NCBI GenBank assembly: GCA_039566865.1
Contig: CM076958.1
Span: 7,974,501-8,038,500, forward strand
Length of the DNA: 64,000 nt
Direction: 5' to 3'
From: Aurelia coerulea
Taxonomy: Eukaryota > Cnidaria > Scyphozoa > Semaeostomeae > Ulmaridae
Part shown: positions 1 to 15,900 of the stretch, piece after piece
Layout: every line of letters begins with the position of its first letter
Numbering within the stretch: position 1 is the first letter of the stretch
The notes under the pieces: model-generated
The model's input: only the letters and a program-made list of their open reading frames with translations
What the model was told of the DNA's origin: nothing
The model's database searches: none
Made by a program: the position numbers and the translations under genes

Positions 1-254
1 TTATAAAGAGTATTGCACTCGTCGTTCTTTAACACTTTAGTTCTGCCAGTTACTTCTTTTATAGCACTATATTAGTGCTGCAGCAGCCATTCTTGGAAAC
101 ATTACTATAGACATTAGCTTTTTAATTCGTCTAAATTTTGGCTTTCCTGCATAAACAAACATCGAGTAATTTTATATTTATTTTCCCAAAGAAAACAAAA
201 TGTAAACAGAAAAAGTGTGGATTAATTTTAGTACCTAAAATTTATATTATAAAC

Positions 255-3200
255 AGTATTGCACTCATCAAGCTTTAAATCTGTAGTTCTACCAGTAACC
301 TCTTTCTAGTACTATATTAGTGCTTCAGCAACCATTTTTGGAAACATTACTATACAAAGAAGTTTTTTCTTTAGTCTCATTTTACCTTCACTGCATGAAC
401 AAACATCGATTAAATAAATGTTTATTTTCACAAAGAAAACAATATTAAAACACAAAAAGGGTTGATTAACGTACTTTAGTAGCTACAATCTTTATTACAA
501 AGAGTATTGCACTCGTCGTTCTTTAACACTTTAGTCCTGCCAGTTACTTCTTCTATAGCACTAAACTAGTGCTGCAGCAACTATTCTTGAAAACATTACT
601 ACAGACATTAATTTTTTCTTTAGTTTCATTTTAGCTTTAATGCATAAACAAACATCGATTAATTAAATGTTTATTTTCTCAAAGAAAACAAAATACAAAC
701 ACAAAAAATGGCGATTAACGTACTTTAATAGCTACAATCTATATTATAAAGAGTATTGCACTCGTCGTTCTTTAACACTTTACTTCTGCCAGTTAATTCT
801 TCTATAGCACTATATTAGTGCTGCAGCAACCATTCTTGGAAACATTGCTATAGATTATTAGTTGTTTCTTTAGTCTCAATTTAGCTTTACTGCATAAACA
901 AACATCGATTAATTAAATATTCATTTTCTCAAAGAAAACAAAATATAAACACAATAAGTGGGGATTAACGTACTTTAGTAGCTAAAATTTATACTATAAA
1001 GAGTATTGCACTCATCGTCCTTTAAAACTTTAGTTTTACAAGTAACTTCTTTTAAAGCACTATTTAGTGCTGCAGCAACTAATGTTGGAAACATTAGTAT
1101 AGACATTAGTTTATTCTTTAGTCTCAGTTTTGCTTTACTGCATAAACAAACATCGATCGATTAAATGTTTATTTTCTCAAAGAAAACAAAATATAAACAC
1201 AAAAAATAGCGATTAACGTACTTTAGTAGCTAAAATCTATATTATAAAGAGTATTGCACTTATCGTTCTTTAACACTTTAGTCCTGCCAGTTACTTCTTC
1301 TATAGCACTAAACTAGTGCTGCAGCAACTATTGTTGGAAACATTAGTATAGACATTAGTTTTTTCTCTAGTCTCAATTTTGCTTTACTGCATAAACAAAC
1401 ATCGATTGATTAAATGTTTATTTTCTCAACAATATTAAAACACAAAAAGTGTGGATTTACCTACTTTAGTAGCTACAATTTATATCATAAAGAGTATTGC
1501 ACTCGTCGTTCTTTAACACTTTAGTCCTGCCAGTTACTTCTTCTATAGCACTAAACTAGTGCTGCAGCAACTATTCTTGAAAACATTACTACAGACACTA
1601 ATTTTTTCTTTAGTTTCATTTTAGCTTTAATGCATAAACAAACATCGATTAATTAAATGTTTATTTTCTCAAAGAAAACAAAATATAAACACAAAACTTG
1701 TAGATTAACGGACTTTAGTAGCTACAATCTATATCATAAAGAGTATTGCACTCGTCGTTCTTTAACACTTTAGTTCTGTCAGCTACTTCTTCTATAGCAC
1801 TATATTAGTGCCGCAGCAACCATTCTTGAAATCATTAGTATAGACATTAGTTTTTTCTGTAGTCTCAATTTTGCTTTAATGCATAAACAAACATCGATTA
1901 ATTAAATGTTTATTTTCTCAAAGAAAACAAAATATAAACACAAAAAATAGCGATTAACGTACTTTAGTAGCTAAAATCTATATTATAAAGAGTATTGCAC
2001 TCATCGTCCTTTAAAACTTTAGTTTTACAAGTAACTACTTTTATAGCACTATATTAGTGCTGCATCAACCATTCTTGGAAACATTGCTATAGATTATTAG
2101 TTGTTTCTTTAGTCTCATTTTAGCTATCCTGCATAAACAAACATCGAGTAATTAAATATTTATTTTCCCAAAGAAAACAAAATGTAAACAGAAAAAGTGT
2201 GGATTAATTTTAGTACCTAAAATTTATATTATAAACAGTATTGCACTCATCAAGCTTTAAATCTGTAGTTCTACCAGTAACCTCTTTCTAGTACTATATT
2301 AGTGCTTCAGCAACCATTTTTGGAAACATTACTATACAAATTAGTTTTTTCTAAAGTCTCATTTTAGCTTTACTGCATAAACAAACATCGATTAATTATG
2401 TGTTTATTTTCTCAAAGAAAACAAAATATAAACACAAAAAATAGCGATTAACGTACTTTAGTAGCTAAAATCTATATTATAAAGAGTATTGCACTCATCG
2501 TCCTTTAAAACTTTAGTTTTACAAGTAACTACTTTTATAGCACTATATTAGTGCTGCATCAACCATTCTTGGAAACATTGCTATAGATTATTAGTTGTTT
2601 CTTTAGTCTCATTTTAGCTCTCCTGCATAAACAAACATCGAGTAATTAAATATTTATTTTCCCAAAGAAAACAAAATGTAAACAGAAAAAGTGTGGATTA
2701 ATTTTAGTACCTAAAATTTATATTATAAACAGTATTGCACTCATCAAGCTTTAAATCTGTAGTTCTACCAGTAACCTCTTTCTAGTACTATATTAGTGCT
2801 TCAGCAACCATTTTTGGAAACATTACTATACAAAGAAGTTATTTCTTTAGTCTCATTTTAGCTATAATGCATAAACAAACATCGATTAATTAAATGTTCA
2901 TTTTCTCAAAGAAAACAAAATATAAACACATTAACTTGGGGATTAACGTATTTTTGTAGCTAAAATTTATACTATAAAGAGTATTGCACTCATCGTCCTT
3001 TAAAACTTTAGTTTTACAAGTAACTACTTTTATAGCACTATATTAGTGCTGCAGCAACCATTCTTGGAAACATTGCTGTAGATTATTAGTTGTTTCTTTA
3101 GTCTCATTTTACCTTCACTGCATGAACAAACATCGATTAAATAAATGTTTATTTTCACAAAGAAAACAATATTAAAACACAAAAAGGGTTGATTAACGTA

Positions 3201-4429
3201 CTTTAGTAGCTACAATCTTTATTACAAAGAGTATTGCACTCGTCGTTCTTTAACACTTTAGTCCTGCCAGTTACTTCTTCTATAGCACTAAACTAGTGCC
3301 GCAGCAAGTATTCTTGAAAACATTACCACACATTATTTTTTTCTTTAGTTTTTATTTTAGCTTTACTGCATAAACAAACATCGACTAATTAAATGTTTAT
3401 TTTCTCAAAGAAAACAAAATATAAACACAAAAAATGGCGATTAACGTACTTTAATAGCTACAATCTATATTATAAAGAGTATTGCACTCGTCGTTCTTTA
3501 ACACTTTACTTCTGCCAGTTAATTCATCTATAGAACTATATTAGTGCTGAAGCAACCATTCTTGGAAAAATTGCTATAGAAATTAGTTTTTTCTAAAGTC
3601 TCATTTTAGCTTTACTGCATAAACAAACATCGATTGATTAAATGTTTATTTTCTCAAAGATAACAATATTAAAACACAAAAAGTGTGGATTTACGTACTT
3701 TAGTAGCTACAATTTATATCATAAAGAGTATTGCACTCGTCGTTCTTTAACACTTTAGTCCTGCCAGTTATTTCTTCTATAGCACTAAATTAGTGCTGCA
3801 GCAACTATTCTTGAAAACATTACTACAGACATTAATTGTTTCTTTAGTTTCATTTTAGCTTTAATGCATAAACAAACATAGATTAATTAAATGTTTATTT
3901 TCTCAAAGAAAACAAAATATAAACACAAAACTTGTGGATTAACGTACTTTAGTAGCTACAATCTATATTATAAAGAGTATTGCACTCGTCGTTCTTTAAC
4001 ACTTTAGTTCTGCCAGCTACTTCTTCTATAGCACTATATTAGTGCCGCAGCAACTATTCTTGAAAACATTACTACAGACAATAATTTTTTCTTTAGTTTA
4101 ATTTTAGCTTTAATGCATAAACAAACATCGATTAATTAAATGTTTATTTTCTCAAAGAAAACAAAATATCAACACAAAACTTGTGGATTAACGTACTTTA
4201 CTAACTACAATCTATATTATAAAGAGTATTGCACTCGTCGTTCTTTAACACTTTAGTTCTGCCAGCTAATTCTTCTATAGCACTATATTAGTGCCGCAGC
4301 AACCATTCTTGAAATCATTAGTATAGACATTAGTTTTTTCTGTAGTCTCAACTTTGCTTTAATACATAAACAAACATCGATTAATTTAATGTTTATTTTC
4401 TCAAAGAAAACAAACTATAAACACAAAAA
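255..4429. repeat. Higher-order duplication, copy A (pairs with 12920-16600)
   Basis: This multi-monomer block is repeated at 12920-16600. From 261 to about 2330 the offset is a constant 12665 bases (for example 754 to 13419, 1495 to 14160, 2239 to 14904). After that it is 12171, because copy A holds 494 extra bases (two monomers, about 2330-2825). Private variants are shared, including a short deletion near 1430/14095 that removes part of the CAAAGAAAACA block. Shared private variants in fixed order mean a segmental duplication, not independent monomer turnover. Confidence 0.9.
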
Positions 4430-6834
4430 GTGTTGATTAAGGTACTTTAGTAGCTACAATCTATATTATAAAGAGTATTGAACTCGTCGTTCTTAAACAC
4501 TTTAGTTCTGCCAGTTACTTCTTCTATAGCACTATATTAGTGCTGAAGCAACCATTCTTGGAAAAATTACTATAGAAATTAGTTTTTTCTAAAGTCTCAT
4601 TTTTGCTTTACTGCATAAACAAACATCGACTAATTAAATGTTTATTTTCTCAAAGAAAACAAAATATAAACACAAAAAATGGCGATTAACGTACTTTAAT
4701 AGCTACAATCTATATTATAAAGAGTATTGCACTCGTCGTTCTTTAACACTTTACTTCTGCCAGTTAATTCTTCTATAGCACTATATTAGTGCTGAAGCAA
4801 CCATTCTTGGAAAAATTGCTATAGAAATTAGTTTTTTCTAAAGTCTCATTTTAGCTTTACTGCATAAACAACATCGATTGATTAAATGTTTATTTTCTCA
4901 AAGATAACAATATTAAAACACAAAAAGTGTGGATTTACGTACTTTAATAGCTACAATTTATATCATAAAGAGTATTGCACTCGTCGTTCTTTAACACTTT
5001 AGTCCTGCCAGTTACTTCTTCTATAGCACTAAACTAGTGCTGCAGCAACTATTCTTGAAAACATTACTACAGACACTAATTTTTACTTTAGTTTTATTTT
5101 AGCTTTAATGCATAAACAAACATCGATTAATTAAATGTTCATTTTCTCAAAGAAAACAAAATATAAACACAATAAGTGGGGATTAACGTACTTTAGTAGC
5201 TAAAATTTATACTATAAAGAGTATTGCACTCATCGTCCTTTAAAACTTTAGTTTTACAAGTAACTACTTTTATAGCACTATATTAGTGCTGCAGCAACCA
5301 TTCTTGGAAACATTGCTATAGATTATTAGTTGTTTCTTTAGTCTCATTTTAGCTTTACTGCATAAACAAACATCGATTAGTTAAATACTCATTTTCTCAA
5401 AGAAAACAAAATATAAACACAATAAGTGGGGATTAACGTACTTTAGTAGCTAAAATTTATACTATAAAGAGTATTGCACTCATCGTCCTTTAAAACTTTA
5501 GTTTTACAAGTAACTTCTTTTAAAGCACTATTTAGTGCTGCAGCAACTAATGTTGGAAACATTAGTATAGACATTAGTTTTTTCTTTAGTCTCAGTTTTG
5601 CTTTACTGCATAAACAAACATCGACTAATTAAATGTTTATTTTCTCAAAGAAAACAAAATATAAACACAAAAAGTGTGGATTTACGTACTTTAATAGCTA
5701 CAATTTATATCATAAAGAGTATTGCACTCGTCGTTCTTTAACACTTTAGTCCTGCCAGTTACTTCTTCTATAGCACTATATTAGTGCCGCAGCAACCATT
5801 CTTGAAATCATTAGTATAGACATTAGTTTTTTCTGTAGTCTCAATTTTGCTTTACTGCATAAATAAACATCGATTAATCAAAGTTCATTTTCTCAAAGAA
5901 AACAAAATATAAACACAATAAGTGGGGATTAACGTACTTTAATAGCTAAAATTTATACTATAAAGAGTATTGTACTCATCGTTTTTTAAAACTTTAGTTT
6001 TACAAGTAACTACTTTTATAGCACTATATTAGTGCTGCAGCAACCATTCTTGGAAACATTGCTGTAGATTATTAGTTGTTTCTTTAGTCTCATTTTAGCT
6101 TTACTGTATAAACAAACATCGATTGATTAAATGTTTATTTTCTCAAAGATAACAATATTAAAACACAAAAAGTGTTGATTTACGTACTTTAGTAGCTACA
6201 ATTGATATCATAAAGAGTATTGCACTCGTAGTTCTTTAACACTTTAGTTCTGCCAGTTACTTCTTTTATAGCACTATATTAGTGCTGCAGCAACCATTCT
6301 TGGAAACATTACTATAGACATTAGCTTTTTCGTTCGTCTAAATTTAGCTTTCCTGCATAAACAAACATCGAGTAATTTTATATTTATTTTCCCAAAGAAA
6401 ACAAAATTTAAACAGAAAAAGTGTGGATTAATTTTAGTAGCTAAAATTTATATTATAAACAGTATTGCACTCATCAAGCTTTAAAACTTTAGTTCTACCA
6501 GTAACCTCTTTCTAGTACTATATTAGTGCTTCAGCAACCATTTTTGGAAACATTACTATACACAAAAGTTTTTTCTTTAGTCTCATTCTACCTTCACTGC
6601 ATCAACAAACATCGATTAATTAAATTATTATTTTCTCAAAGAAAACAAAATATCAACACAAAAAGTGTGGATTAACGCACTGCATTGGCTACAATTCGTA
6701 TTATAAAGAGTATTGCACTCGTCGTTCTTTAACACTTTAGTTCTGCCAGTTATTTCTTCTATAGCACTTTATTAGTGCTGCAGAAACCATTCTTGAAATC
6801 ATTAGTATAGACATTAGTTTTTTCTGTAGTCTCA

Positions 6835-7915
6835 ATTTTGCTTTAATGCATAAACAAACATCGACTAATTAAATGTTTATTTTCTCAAAGAAAACAAAAT
6901 ATAAACACAAAAAATGGCGATTAACGTACTTTAATAGCTACAATCTATATTATAAAGAGTATTGCACTCGTCGTTCTTTAACACTTTACTTCTGCCAGTT
7001 AATTCTTCTATAGCACTATATTAGTGCTGAAGCAACCATTCTTGGAAAAATTGCTATAGAAATTAGTTTTTTCTAAAGTCTCATTTTAGCTTTACTGCAT
7101 AAACAAACATCGATTGATTAAATGTTTATTTTCTCAAAGATAACAATATTAAAACACAAAAAGTGTGGATTTACGTACTTTAATAGCTACAGTTTATATC
7201 ATAAAGAGTATTGCACTCGTCGTTCTTTAACACTTTAGTCCTGCCAGTTACTTCTTCTATAGCACTAAACTAGTGCTGCAGCAACTATTCTTGAAAACAT
7301 TACTACAGACACTAATTTTTACTTTAGTTTCATTTTAGCTTTAATGCATAAACAAACATCGATTAATTAAATGTTCATTTTCTCAAAGAAAACAAAATAT
7401 AAACACAATAAGTGGGGATTAACGTACTTTAGTAGCTAAAATTTATACTATAAAGAGTATTGCACTCATCGTCCTTTAAAACTTTAGTTTTACAAGTAAC
7501 TACTTTTATAGCACTATATTAGTGCTGCAGCAACCATTCTTGGAAACATTGCTATAGATTATTAGTTGTTTCTTTAGTCTCATTTTAGCTTTACTGCATA
7601 AACAAACATCGATTAGTTAAATATTCATTTTCTCAAAGAAAACAAAATATAAACACAATAAGTGGGGATTAACGTACTTTAGTAGCTAAAATTTATACTA
7701 TAAAGAGTATTGCACTCATCGTCCTTTAAAACTTTAGTTTTACAAGTAACTTCTTTTAAAGCACTATTTAGTGCTGCAGCAACTAATGTTGGAAACATTA
7801 GTATAGACATTAGTTTTTTCTTTAGTCTCAGTTTTGCTTTACTGCATAAACAAACATCGACTAATTAAATGTTTATTTTCTCAAAGAAAACAAAATATAA
7901 ACACAAAAAATGGCG
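6835..7915. repeat. Higher-order duplication of 4600-5680
   Basis: About four monomers repeat 4600-5680 at an offset of 2235-2236 bases (4725 to 6960, 5222 to 7458), i.e. nine monomers apart. The one-base shift comes from a single A deletion near 4868 in the left copy. A shorter shared block with the rare variant CTCTAGCACTAAATAGTGCC occurs near 8252 and 12476. Confidence 0.85.
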
Positions 7916-10900
7916 ATTAACGTACTTTAATAGCTACAATTTATATCATAAAGAGTATTGCACTCGTCGTTCTTTAACACTTTAGTCCTGCCAGTTACTT
8001 CTTCTATAGCACTAAACTAGTGCTGCAGCAACTATTCTTGAAAACATTACTACAGACATTAATTTTTTCTTTAGTTTCATTTTAGCTTTAATGCATAAAC
8101 AAACATCGATTAATTAAATGTTTATTTTCTCAAAGAAAACAAAATATAAACACAAAACTTGTAGATTAACGTACTTTAGTAGCTACAATCTATATCATAA
8201 AGAGTATTGCACTCGTCGTTCTTTAACACTTTAGTTCTGCCAGCTACTTCTTCTCTAGCACTAAATAGTGCCGCAGCAACCATTCTTGAAATCATTAGTA
8301 TAGACATTAGTTTTTTCTGTAGTCTCAATTTTGCTTTAATGCATAAACAAACATCGATTAATTAAATGTTTATTTTCTCAAAGAAAACAAAATATCAACA
8401 CAAAACTTGTGGATTAACGTACTTTACTAACTACAATCTATATTATAAAGAGTATTGCACTCGTCGTTCTTTAACACTTTAGTTCTGCCAGCTAACTTCT
8501 TCTATAGCACTATATTAGTGCCGCAGCAACCATTCTTGAAATCATTAGTATAGACATTAGTTTTTTCTGTAGTCTCAATTTTGCTTTATGCATAAACAAA
8601 CATCGATTAATTAAATGTTTATTTTCTCAAAGAAAACAAAATATAAACACAAAAAGTGCGATTAACGTACTTTAGTAGCTAAAATCTATATTATAAAGAG
8701 TATTGCACTCATCGTCCTTTAACACTTTAGTTCTGCCAGTTACTTCTTTTATAGCACTATATTAGTGCTGCAGCAACCATTCTTGGAAACATTACTATAG
8801 ATTATTAGTTTTTTCTTTAGTCTCATTTTAGCTTTACTGCATAAACAAACATCGAGTAATTAAATGTTTATTTTCTCAAAGAAAACAAAATATAAACACA
8901 AAAAAGTGTGGATTAACGTACTTTAGTAGCTACAATTTATATTATAAAGAGTATTGCACTCATCAAGTTCTTTAAACTTTAGTTCTACCAGTTAACCTCT
9001 TCTATAGCACTATATTAGTGCTTCAGCAACCATTCTTGGAAACATTACTATAGAAATTAGTTTTTTCTTTAGTCTCATTTTAGCTTTACTGCATAAACAA
9101 ACATCGATTAATTAAATGTTTATTTTCTCAAAGAAAACAATATTAAAACACAAAAAATGTGAATAAACGTACTTTAGTAGCTACAATCTATATTATAAAG
9201 AGTATTGCACTCGTCGTTCTTTAACACTTTAGTCCTGCCAGTTACTTCTTCTATAGCACTAAACTAGTGCTGCAGCAACTATTCTTGAAAACATTACTAC
9301 AGACATTAATTTTTTCTTTAGTTTCATTTTAGCTTTAATGCATAAACAAACATCGATTAATTAAATGTTTATTTTCTCAAAGAAAACAAAATATAAACAC
9401 AAAAAGTGGCGATTAACGTACTTTAGTAGCTAAAATTTATACTATAAAGAGTATTGCACTCATCGTCCTTTAAAACTTTAGTTCTGCCAGTTAACTTCTT
9501 TTATAGCACTATATTAGTGCTGCAGCAACCATTCTTGGAAACATTGCTATAGATTATTAGTTGTTTCTTTAGTCTCATTTTAGCTTTACTGCATAAACAA
9601 ACATCGATTAATTAAATGTTCATTTTCTCAAAGAAAACAAAATATAAACACAATAAGTGGGGATTAACGTACTTTAGTAGCTAAAATTTATACTATAAAG
9701 AGTATTGCACTCATCGTCCTTTAAAACTTTAGTTTTACAAGTAACTTCTTTTAAAGCACTATTTAGTGCTGCAGCAACTAATGTTGGAAACATTAGTATA
9801 GACATTAGTTTTTTCTTTAGTCTCAGTTTTGCTTTACTGCATAAACAAACATCGATTAATTAAATGTTTATTTTCTCAAAGAAAACAAAATATAAACACA
9901 AAAAATGTGGATTAACGTACTTTAGTAGCTACAATCTATATTATAAAGAGTATTGCACTCGTCGTTCTTTAAGACTTTAGTTCTGCCAGTTACTTCTTCT
10001 ATAGCACTATATCAGTTCTGCAGCAACCATTCTTGAAATCATTAGTATTGACATTAGTTTTTTCTGTAGTCTCAATTTTCCTTTACTGCATAAATAAACA
10101 TCGATTAATTAAATGTTTATTTTCTCAAAGAAAACAAAATATAAACACAAAAAGTGTGGATTAACGTACTTTAGTAGCTACAATTTATATCATAAAGAGT
10201 ATTGCACTCATCGTTCTTTAAAACTTTAGTCCTACCAGTAACTTCTTCTATAGCACTAAATTAGTGCTGCAGCAACCATTCTTGAAAACATTACTGTAGA
10301 CATTAGTTTTTTCTTTAGTCTCATTTTAGCTTTACTGCATAAACAAACATCGATTAATTAAATGTTTATTTTCTCAAAGAAAACAAAATATAATTACAAA
10401 AAGTGTGGGTTAACGTACTTTAGTAGCTACAATTTATATCATAAAGAGTATTGCACTCATCGTTCTTTAACACTTTAGTTCTGCCAGTTACTTCTTTTAT
10501 AGCACTATATTAGTGCTGCAGCAACCATTCTTGGAAACATTACTATAGACATTAGTTTTTTCGTTAGTCTAATTTTAGCTTTCCTGCATGAACAAACTTC
10601 GAGTAATTAAATATTTATTTTCCCAAAGAAAACAAAATATAAACAGAAAAAGTGTGGATTAATTTTAGTAGCTAAAATTTATATTATAAAGAGTATTGCA
10701 CTCATCAAGCTTTAAAACTTTAGTTCTACCAGTAACCTCTTTCTAGTACTATATTAGTGCTTCAGCAACCATTTTTGGAAACATTACTATACACAAAAGT
10801 TTTTTCTTTAGTCTCATTTTACCTTCACTGCATCAACAAACATCGATTAATTAAATATTTATTTTCTCAAAGAAAACAAAATAAACACAAAAAGTGTGGA

Positions 10901-12919
10901 TTAACGCACTTTAGGCTACAATTTATTATAAAGAGTATTGCACTCGTCGTTCTTTAACATCTTTAGTTCTGCCAGTATTTCTTCTATAGCACTATATTAG
11001 TGCTGCAGCAACCATTTTTGAAACATTACTATAGACATTAGTTTTTTCTTTAGTCTCATTTTGCTTTAATGCATAAACAAACATCGATTAATTAAATGTT
11101 TATTTTCTCAAAGAAAACAAAATATAAACACAAAAAATGGCGATTAACGTACTTTAATAGCTACAATCTTTATTACAAAGAGTATTGCACTCGTCGTTCT
11201 TTAACACTTTAGTTCTGCCAGTTACTTCTTCTATAGCACTATATTAGTGCTGAAGCAACCATTCTTGGAAAAATTACTATAGAAATTAGTTTTTTCTAAA
11301 GTCTCATTTTAGCTTTACTGCATAAACAAACATCGATTAATTAAATGTTTATTTTCACAAAGAAAACAATATTAAAACACAAAAAGTGGTGATTAACGTA
11401 CTTTAATAGCTACAATCTATATTATAAAGAGTATTGCACTCGTCGTTCTTTAACACTTTAGTCCTGCCAGTTACTTCTTCTATAGCACTAAACTAGTGCT
11501 GCAGCAACTATTCTTGAAAACATTACTACAGACATTAGTTTTTCTTTAGTTTCATTTTAGCTTTAATGCATAAACAAACATCGATTAATTAAATGTTCAT
11601 TTTCTCAAAGAAAACAAAATATAAACACAATAAGTGGGGATTAACGTACTTTAGTAGCTAAAATTTATACTATAAAGAGTATTGCACTCATCGTCCTTTA
11701 AAACTTTAGTTTTACAAGTAACTTCTTTTATAGCACAATATTAGTGCTGCAGCAACCATTCTTGGAAACATTGCTATAGATTATTAGTTGTTTCTTTAGT
11801 CTCAGTTTTAGCTTTACTGCATAAACAAACATCGATTGATTAAATATTCATTTTCTCAAAGAAAACAAAATATAAACACAATAAGTGGGGATTAACGTAC
11901 TTTAATAGCTAAAATTTATACTATAAAGAGTATTGTACTCATCGTTTTTTAAAACTTTAGTTTTACAAGTAACTACTTTTAAAGCACTATTTAGTGCTGC
12001 AGCAACTAATGTTGGAAACATTAGTATAGACATTAGTTTTTTCTTTAGTCTCAGTTTTGCTTTACTGCATAAACAAACATCGATTGATTAAATGTTTATT
12101 TTCTCAAAGAAAACAATATTAAAACACAAAAAGTGTGGATATACGTACTTTAGTAGCTACAATTTATATCATAAAGAGTATTGCACTCGTCGTTCTTTAA
12201 CACTTTAGTCCTGCCAGTTACTTCTTCTATAGCACTAAACTAGTGCTGCAGCAACTATTCTTGAAAACATTACTACAGACATTAATTTTTTCTTTAGTTT
12301 CATTTTAGCTTTAATGCATAAACAAACATCGATTAATTAAATGTTTATTTTCTCAAAGAAAACAAAATATAAACACAAAACTTGTAGATTAACGTACTTT
12401 AGTAGCTACAATCTATATCATAAAGAGTATTGCACTCGTCGTTCTTTAACACTTTAGTTCTGCCAGCTACTTCTTCTCTAGCACTAAATAGTGCCGCAGC
12501 AACCATTCTTGAAATCATTAGTATAGACATTAGTTTTTTCTGTAGTCTCAATTTTGCTTTAATGCATAAACAAACATCGATTAATTAAATGTTTATTTTC
12601 TCAAAGAAAACAAAATATAAACACAAAAAATAGCGATTAACGTACTTTAGTAGCTAAAATATATTTTATAAAGAGTATTGCACTCATCGTCCTTTAAAAC
12701 TTTAGTTTTACAAGTAACTACTTTTATAGCACTATATTAGTGCTGCAGCAACCATTCTTGGAAACATTGCTATAGATTATTAGTTGTTTCTTTAGTCTCA
12801 TTTTAGCTCTCCTGCATAAACAAACATCGAGTAATTAAATATTTATTTTCCCAAAGAAAACAAAATGTAAACAGAAAAAGTGTGGATTAATTTTAGTACC
12901 TAAAATTTATACTATAAAG

Positions 12920-15900
12920 AGTATTGCACTCATCAAGCTTTAAATCTGTAGTTCTACCAGTAACCTCTTTCTAGTACTATATTAGTGCTTCAGCAACCAT
13001 TTTTGGAAACATTACTATACAAAGAAGTTTTTTCTTTAGTCTCATTTTACCTTCACTGCATGAACAAACATCGATTAAATAAATGTTTATTTTCACAAAG
13101 AAAACAATATTAAAACACAAAAAGGGTTGATTAACGTACTTCAGTAGCTACAATCTTTATTACAAAGAGTATTGCACTCGTCGTTCTTTAACACTTTAGT
13201 CCTGCCAGTTACTTCTTCTATAGCACTAAACTAGTGCTGCAGCAACTATTCTTGAAAACATTACTACAGACATTAATTTTTTCTTTAGTTTCATTTTAGC
13301 TTTAATGCATAAACAAACATCGATTAATTAAATGTTTATTTTCTCAAAGAAAACAAAATATAAACACAAAAAATGGCGATTAACGTACTTTAATAGCTAC
13401 AATCTATATTATAAAGAGTATTGCACTCGTCGTTCTTTAACACTTTACTTCTGCCAGTTAATTCTTCTATAGCACTATATTAGTGCTGCAGAAACCATTC
13501 TTGGAAACATTGCTATAGATTATTAGTTGTTTCTTTAGTCTCAATTTAGCTTTACTGCATAAACAAACATCGATTAATTAAATATTCATTTTCTCAAAGA
13601 AAACAAAATATAAACACAATAAGTGGGGATTAACGTACTTTAGTAGCTAAAATTTATACTATAAAGAGTATTGCACTCATCGTCCTTTAAAACTTTAGTT
13701 TTACAAGTAACTTCTTTTAAAGCACTATTTAGTGCTGCAGCAACTAATGTTGGAAACATTAGTATAGACATTAGTTTATTCTTTAGTCTCAGTTTTGCTT
13801 TACTGCATAAACAAACATCGATTGATTAAATGTTTATTTTCTCAAAGAAAACAAAATATAAACACAAAAAATAGCGATTAACGTACTTTAGTAGCTAAAA
13901 TCTATATTATAAAGAGTATTGCACTCATCGTTCTTTAACACTTTAGTCCTGCCAGTTACTTCTTCTATGGCACTAAACTAGTGTTGCAGCAACTATTGTT
14001 GGAAACATTAGTATAGACATTAGTTTTTTCTCTAGTCTCAATTTTGCTTTACTGCATAAACAAACATCGATTGATTAAATGTTTATTTTCTCAACAATAT
14101 TAAAACACAAAAAGTGTGGATTTACCTACTTTAGTAGCTACAATTTATATCATAAAGAGTATTGCACTCGTCGTTCTTTAACACTTTAGTCCTGCCAGTT
14201 ACTTCTTCTATAGCACTAAACTATTGCTGCAGCAACTATTCTTGAAAACATTACTACAGACACTAATTTTTTCTTTAGTTTCATTTTAGCTTTAATGCAT
14301 AAACAAACATCGATTAATTAAATGTTTATTTTCTCAAAGAAAACAAAATATAAACACAAAACTTGTAGATTAACGGACTTTAGTAGCTACAATCTATATC
14401 ATAAAGAGTATTGCACTCGTCGTTCTTTAACACTTTAGTTCTGCCAGCTACTTCTTCTATAGCACTATATTAGTGCCGCAGCAACCATTCTTGAAATCAT
14501 TAGTATAGACATTAGTTTTTTCTGTAGTCTCAATTTTGCTTTAATGCATAAACAAACATCGATTAATTAAATGTTTATTTTCTCAAAGAAAACAAAATAT
14601 AAACACAAAAAATAGCGATTAACGTACTTTAGTAGCTAAAATCTATATTATAAAGAGTATTGCACTCATCGTCCTTTAAAACTTTAGTTTTACAAGTAAC
14701 TACTTTTATAGCACTATATTAGTGCTGCAGCAACCATTCTTGGAAACATTGCTATAGATTATTAGTTGTTTCTTTAGTCTCATTTTAGCTATCCTGCATA
14801 AACAAACATCGAGTAATTAAATATTTATTTTCCCAAAGAAAACAAAATGTAAACAGAAAAAGTGTGGATTAATTTTAGTACCTAAAATTTATATTATAAA
14901 CAGTATTGCACTCATCAAGCTTTAAATCTGTAGTTCTACCAGTAACCTCTTTCTAGTACTATATTAGTGCTTCAGCAACCATTTTTGGAAACATTACTAT
15001 ACAAAGAAGTTATTTCTTTAGTCTCATTTTAGCTATAATGCATAAACAAACATCGATTAATTAAATGTTCATTTTCTCAAAGAAAACAAAATATAAACAC
15101 ATTAAGTTGGGGATTAACGTATTTTTGTAGCTAAAATTTATACTATAAAGAGTATTGCACTCATCGTCCTTTAAAACTTTAGTTTTACAAGTAACTACTT
15201 TTATAGCACTATATTAGTGCTGCAGCAACCATTCTTGGAAACATTGCTGTAGATTATTAGTTGTTTCTTTAGTCTCATTTTACCTTCACTGCATGAACAA
15301 ACATCGATTAAATAAATGTTCATTTTCACAGAGAAAACAATATTAAAACACAAAAAGGGTTGATTAACGTACTTTAGTAGCTACAATCTTTATTACAAAG
15401 AGTATTGCACTCGTCGTTCTTTAACACTTTAGTCCTGCCAGTTACTTCTTCTATAGCACTAAACTAGTGCTGCAGCAAGTATTCTTGAAAACATTACCAC
15501 ACATTATTTTTTTCTTTAGTTTTTATTTTAGCTTTACTGCATAAACAAACATCGACTAATTAAATGTTTATTTTCTCAAAGAAAACAAAATATAAACACA
15601 AAAAATGGCGATTAACGTACTTTAATAGCTACAATCTATATTATAAAGAGTATTGCACTCGTCGTTCTTTAACACTTTACTTCTGCCAGTTAATTCATCT
15701 ATAGCACTATATTAGTGCTGAAGCAACCATTCTTGGAAAAATTGCTATAGAAATTAGTTTTTTCTAAAGTCTCATTTTAGCTTTACTGCATAAACAAACA
15801 TCGATTGATTAAATGTTTATTTTCTCAAAGATAACAATATTAAAACACAAAAAGTGTGGATTTACGTACTTTAGTAGCTACAATTTATATCATAAAGAGT

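Noticed and set aside
10757..10957. 66-codon plus-strand frame in the satellite
   Set aside because: It spans one monomer that happens to lack stops; neighbouring monomers have stops in the same frame, and there is no domain or codon signal.
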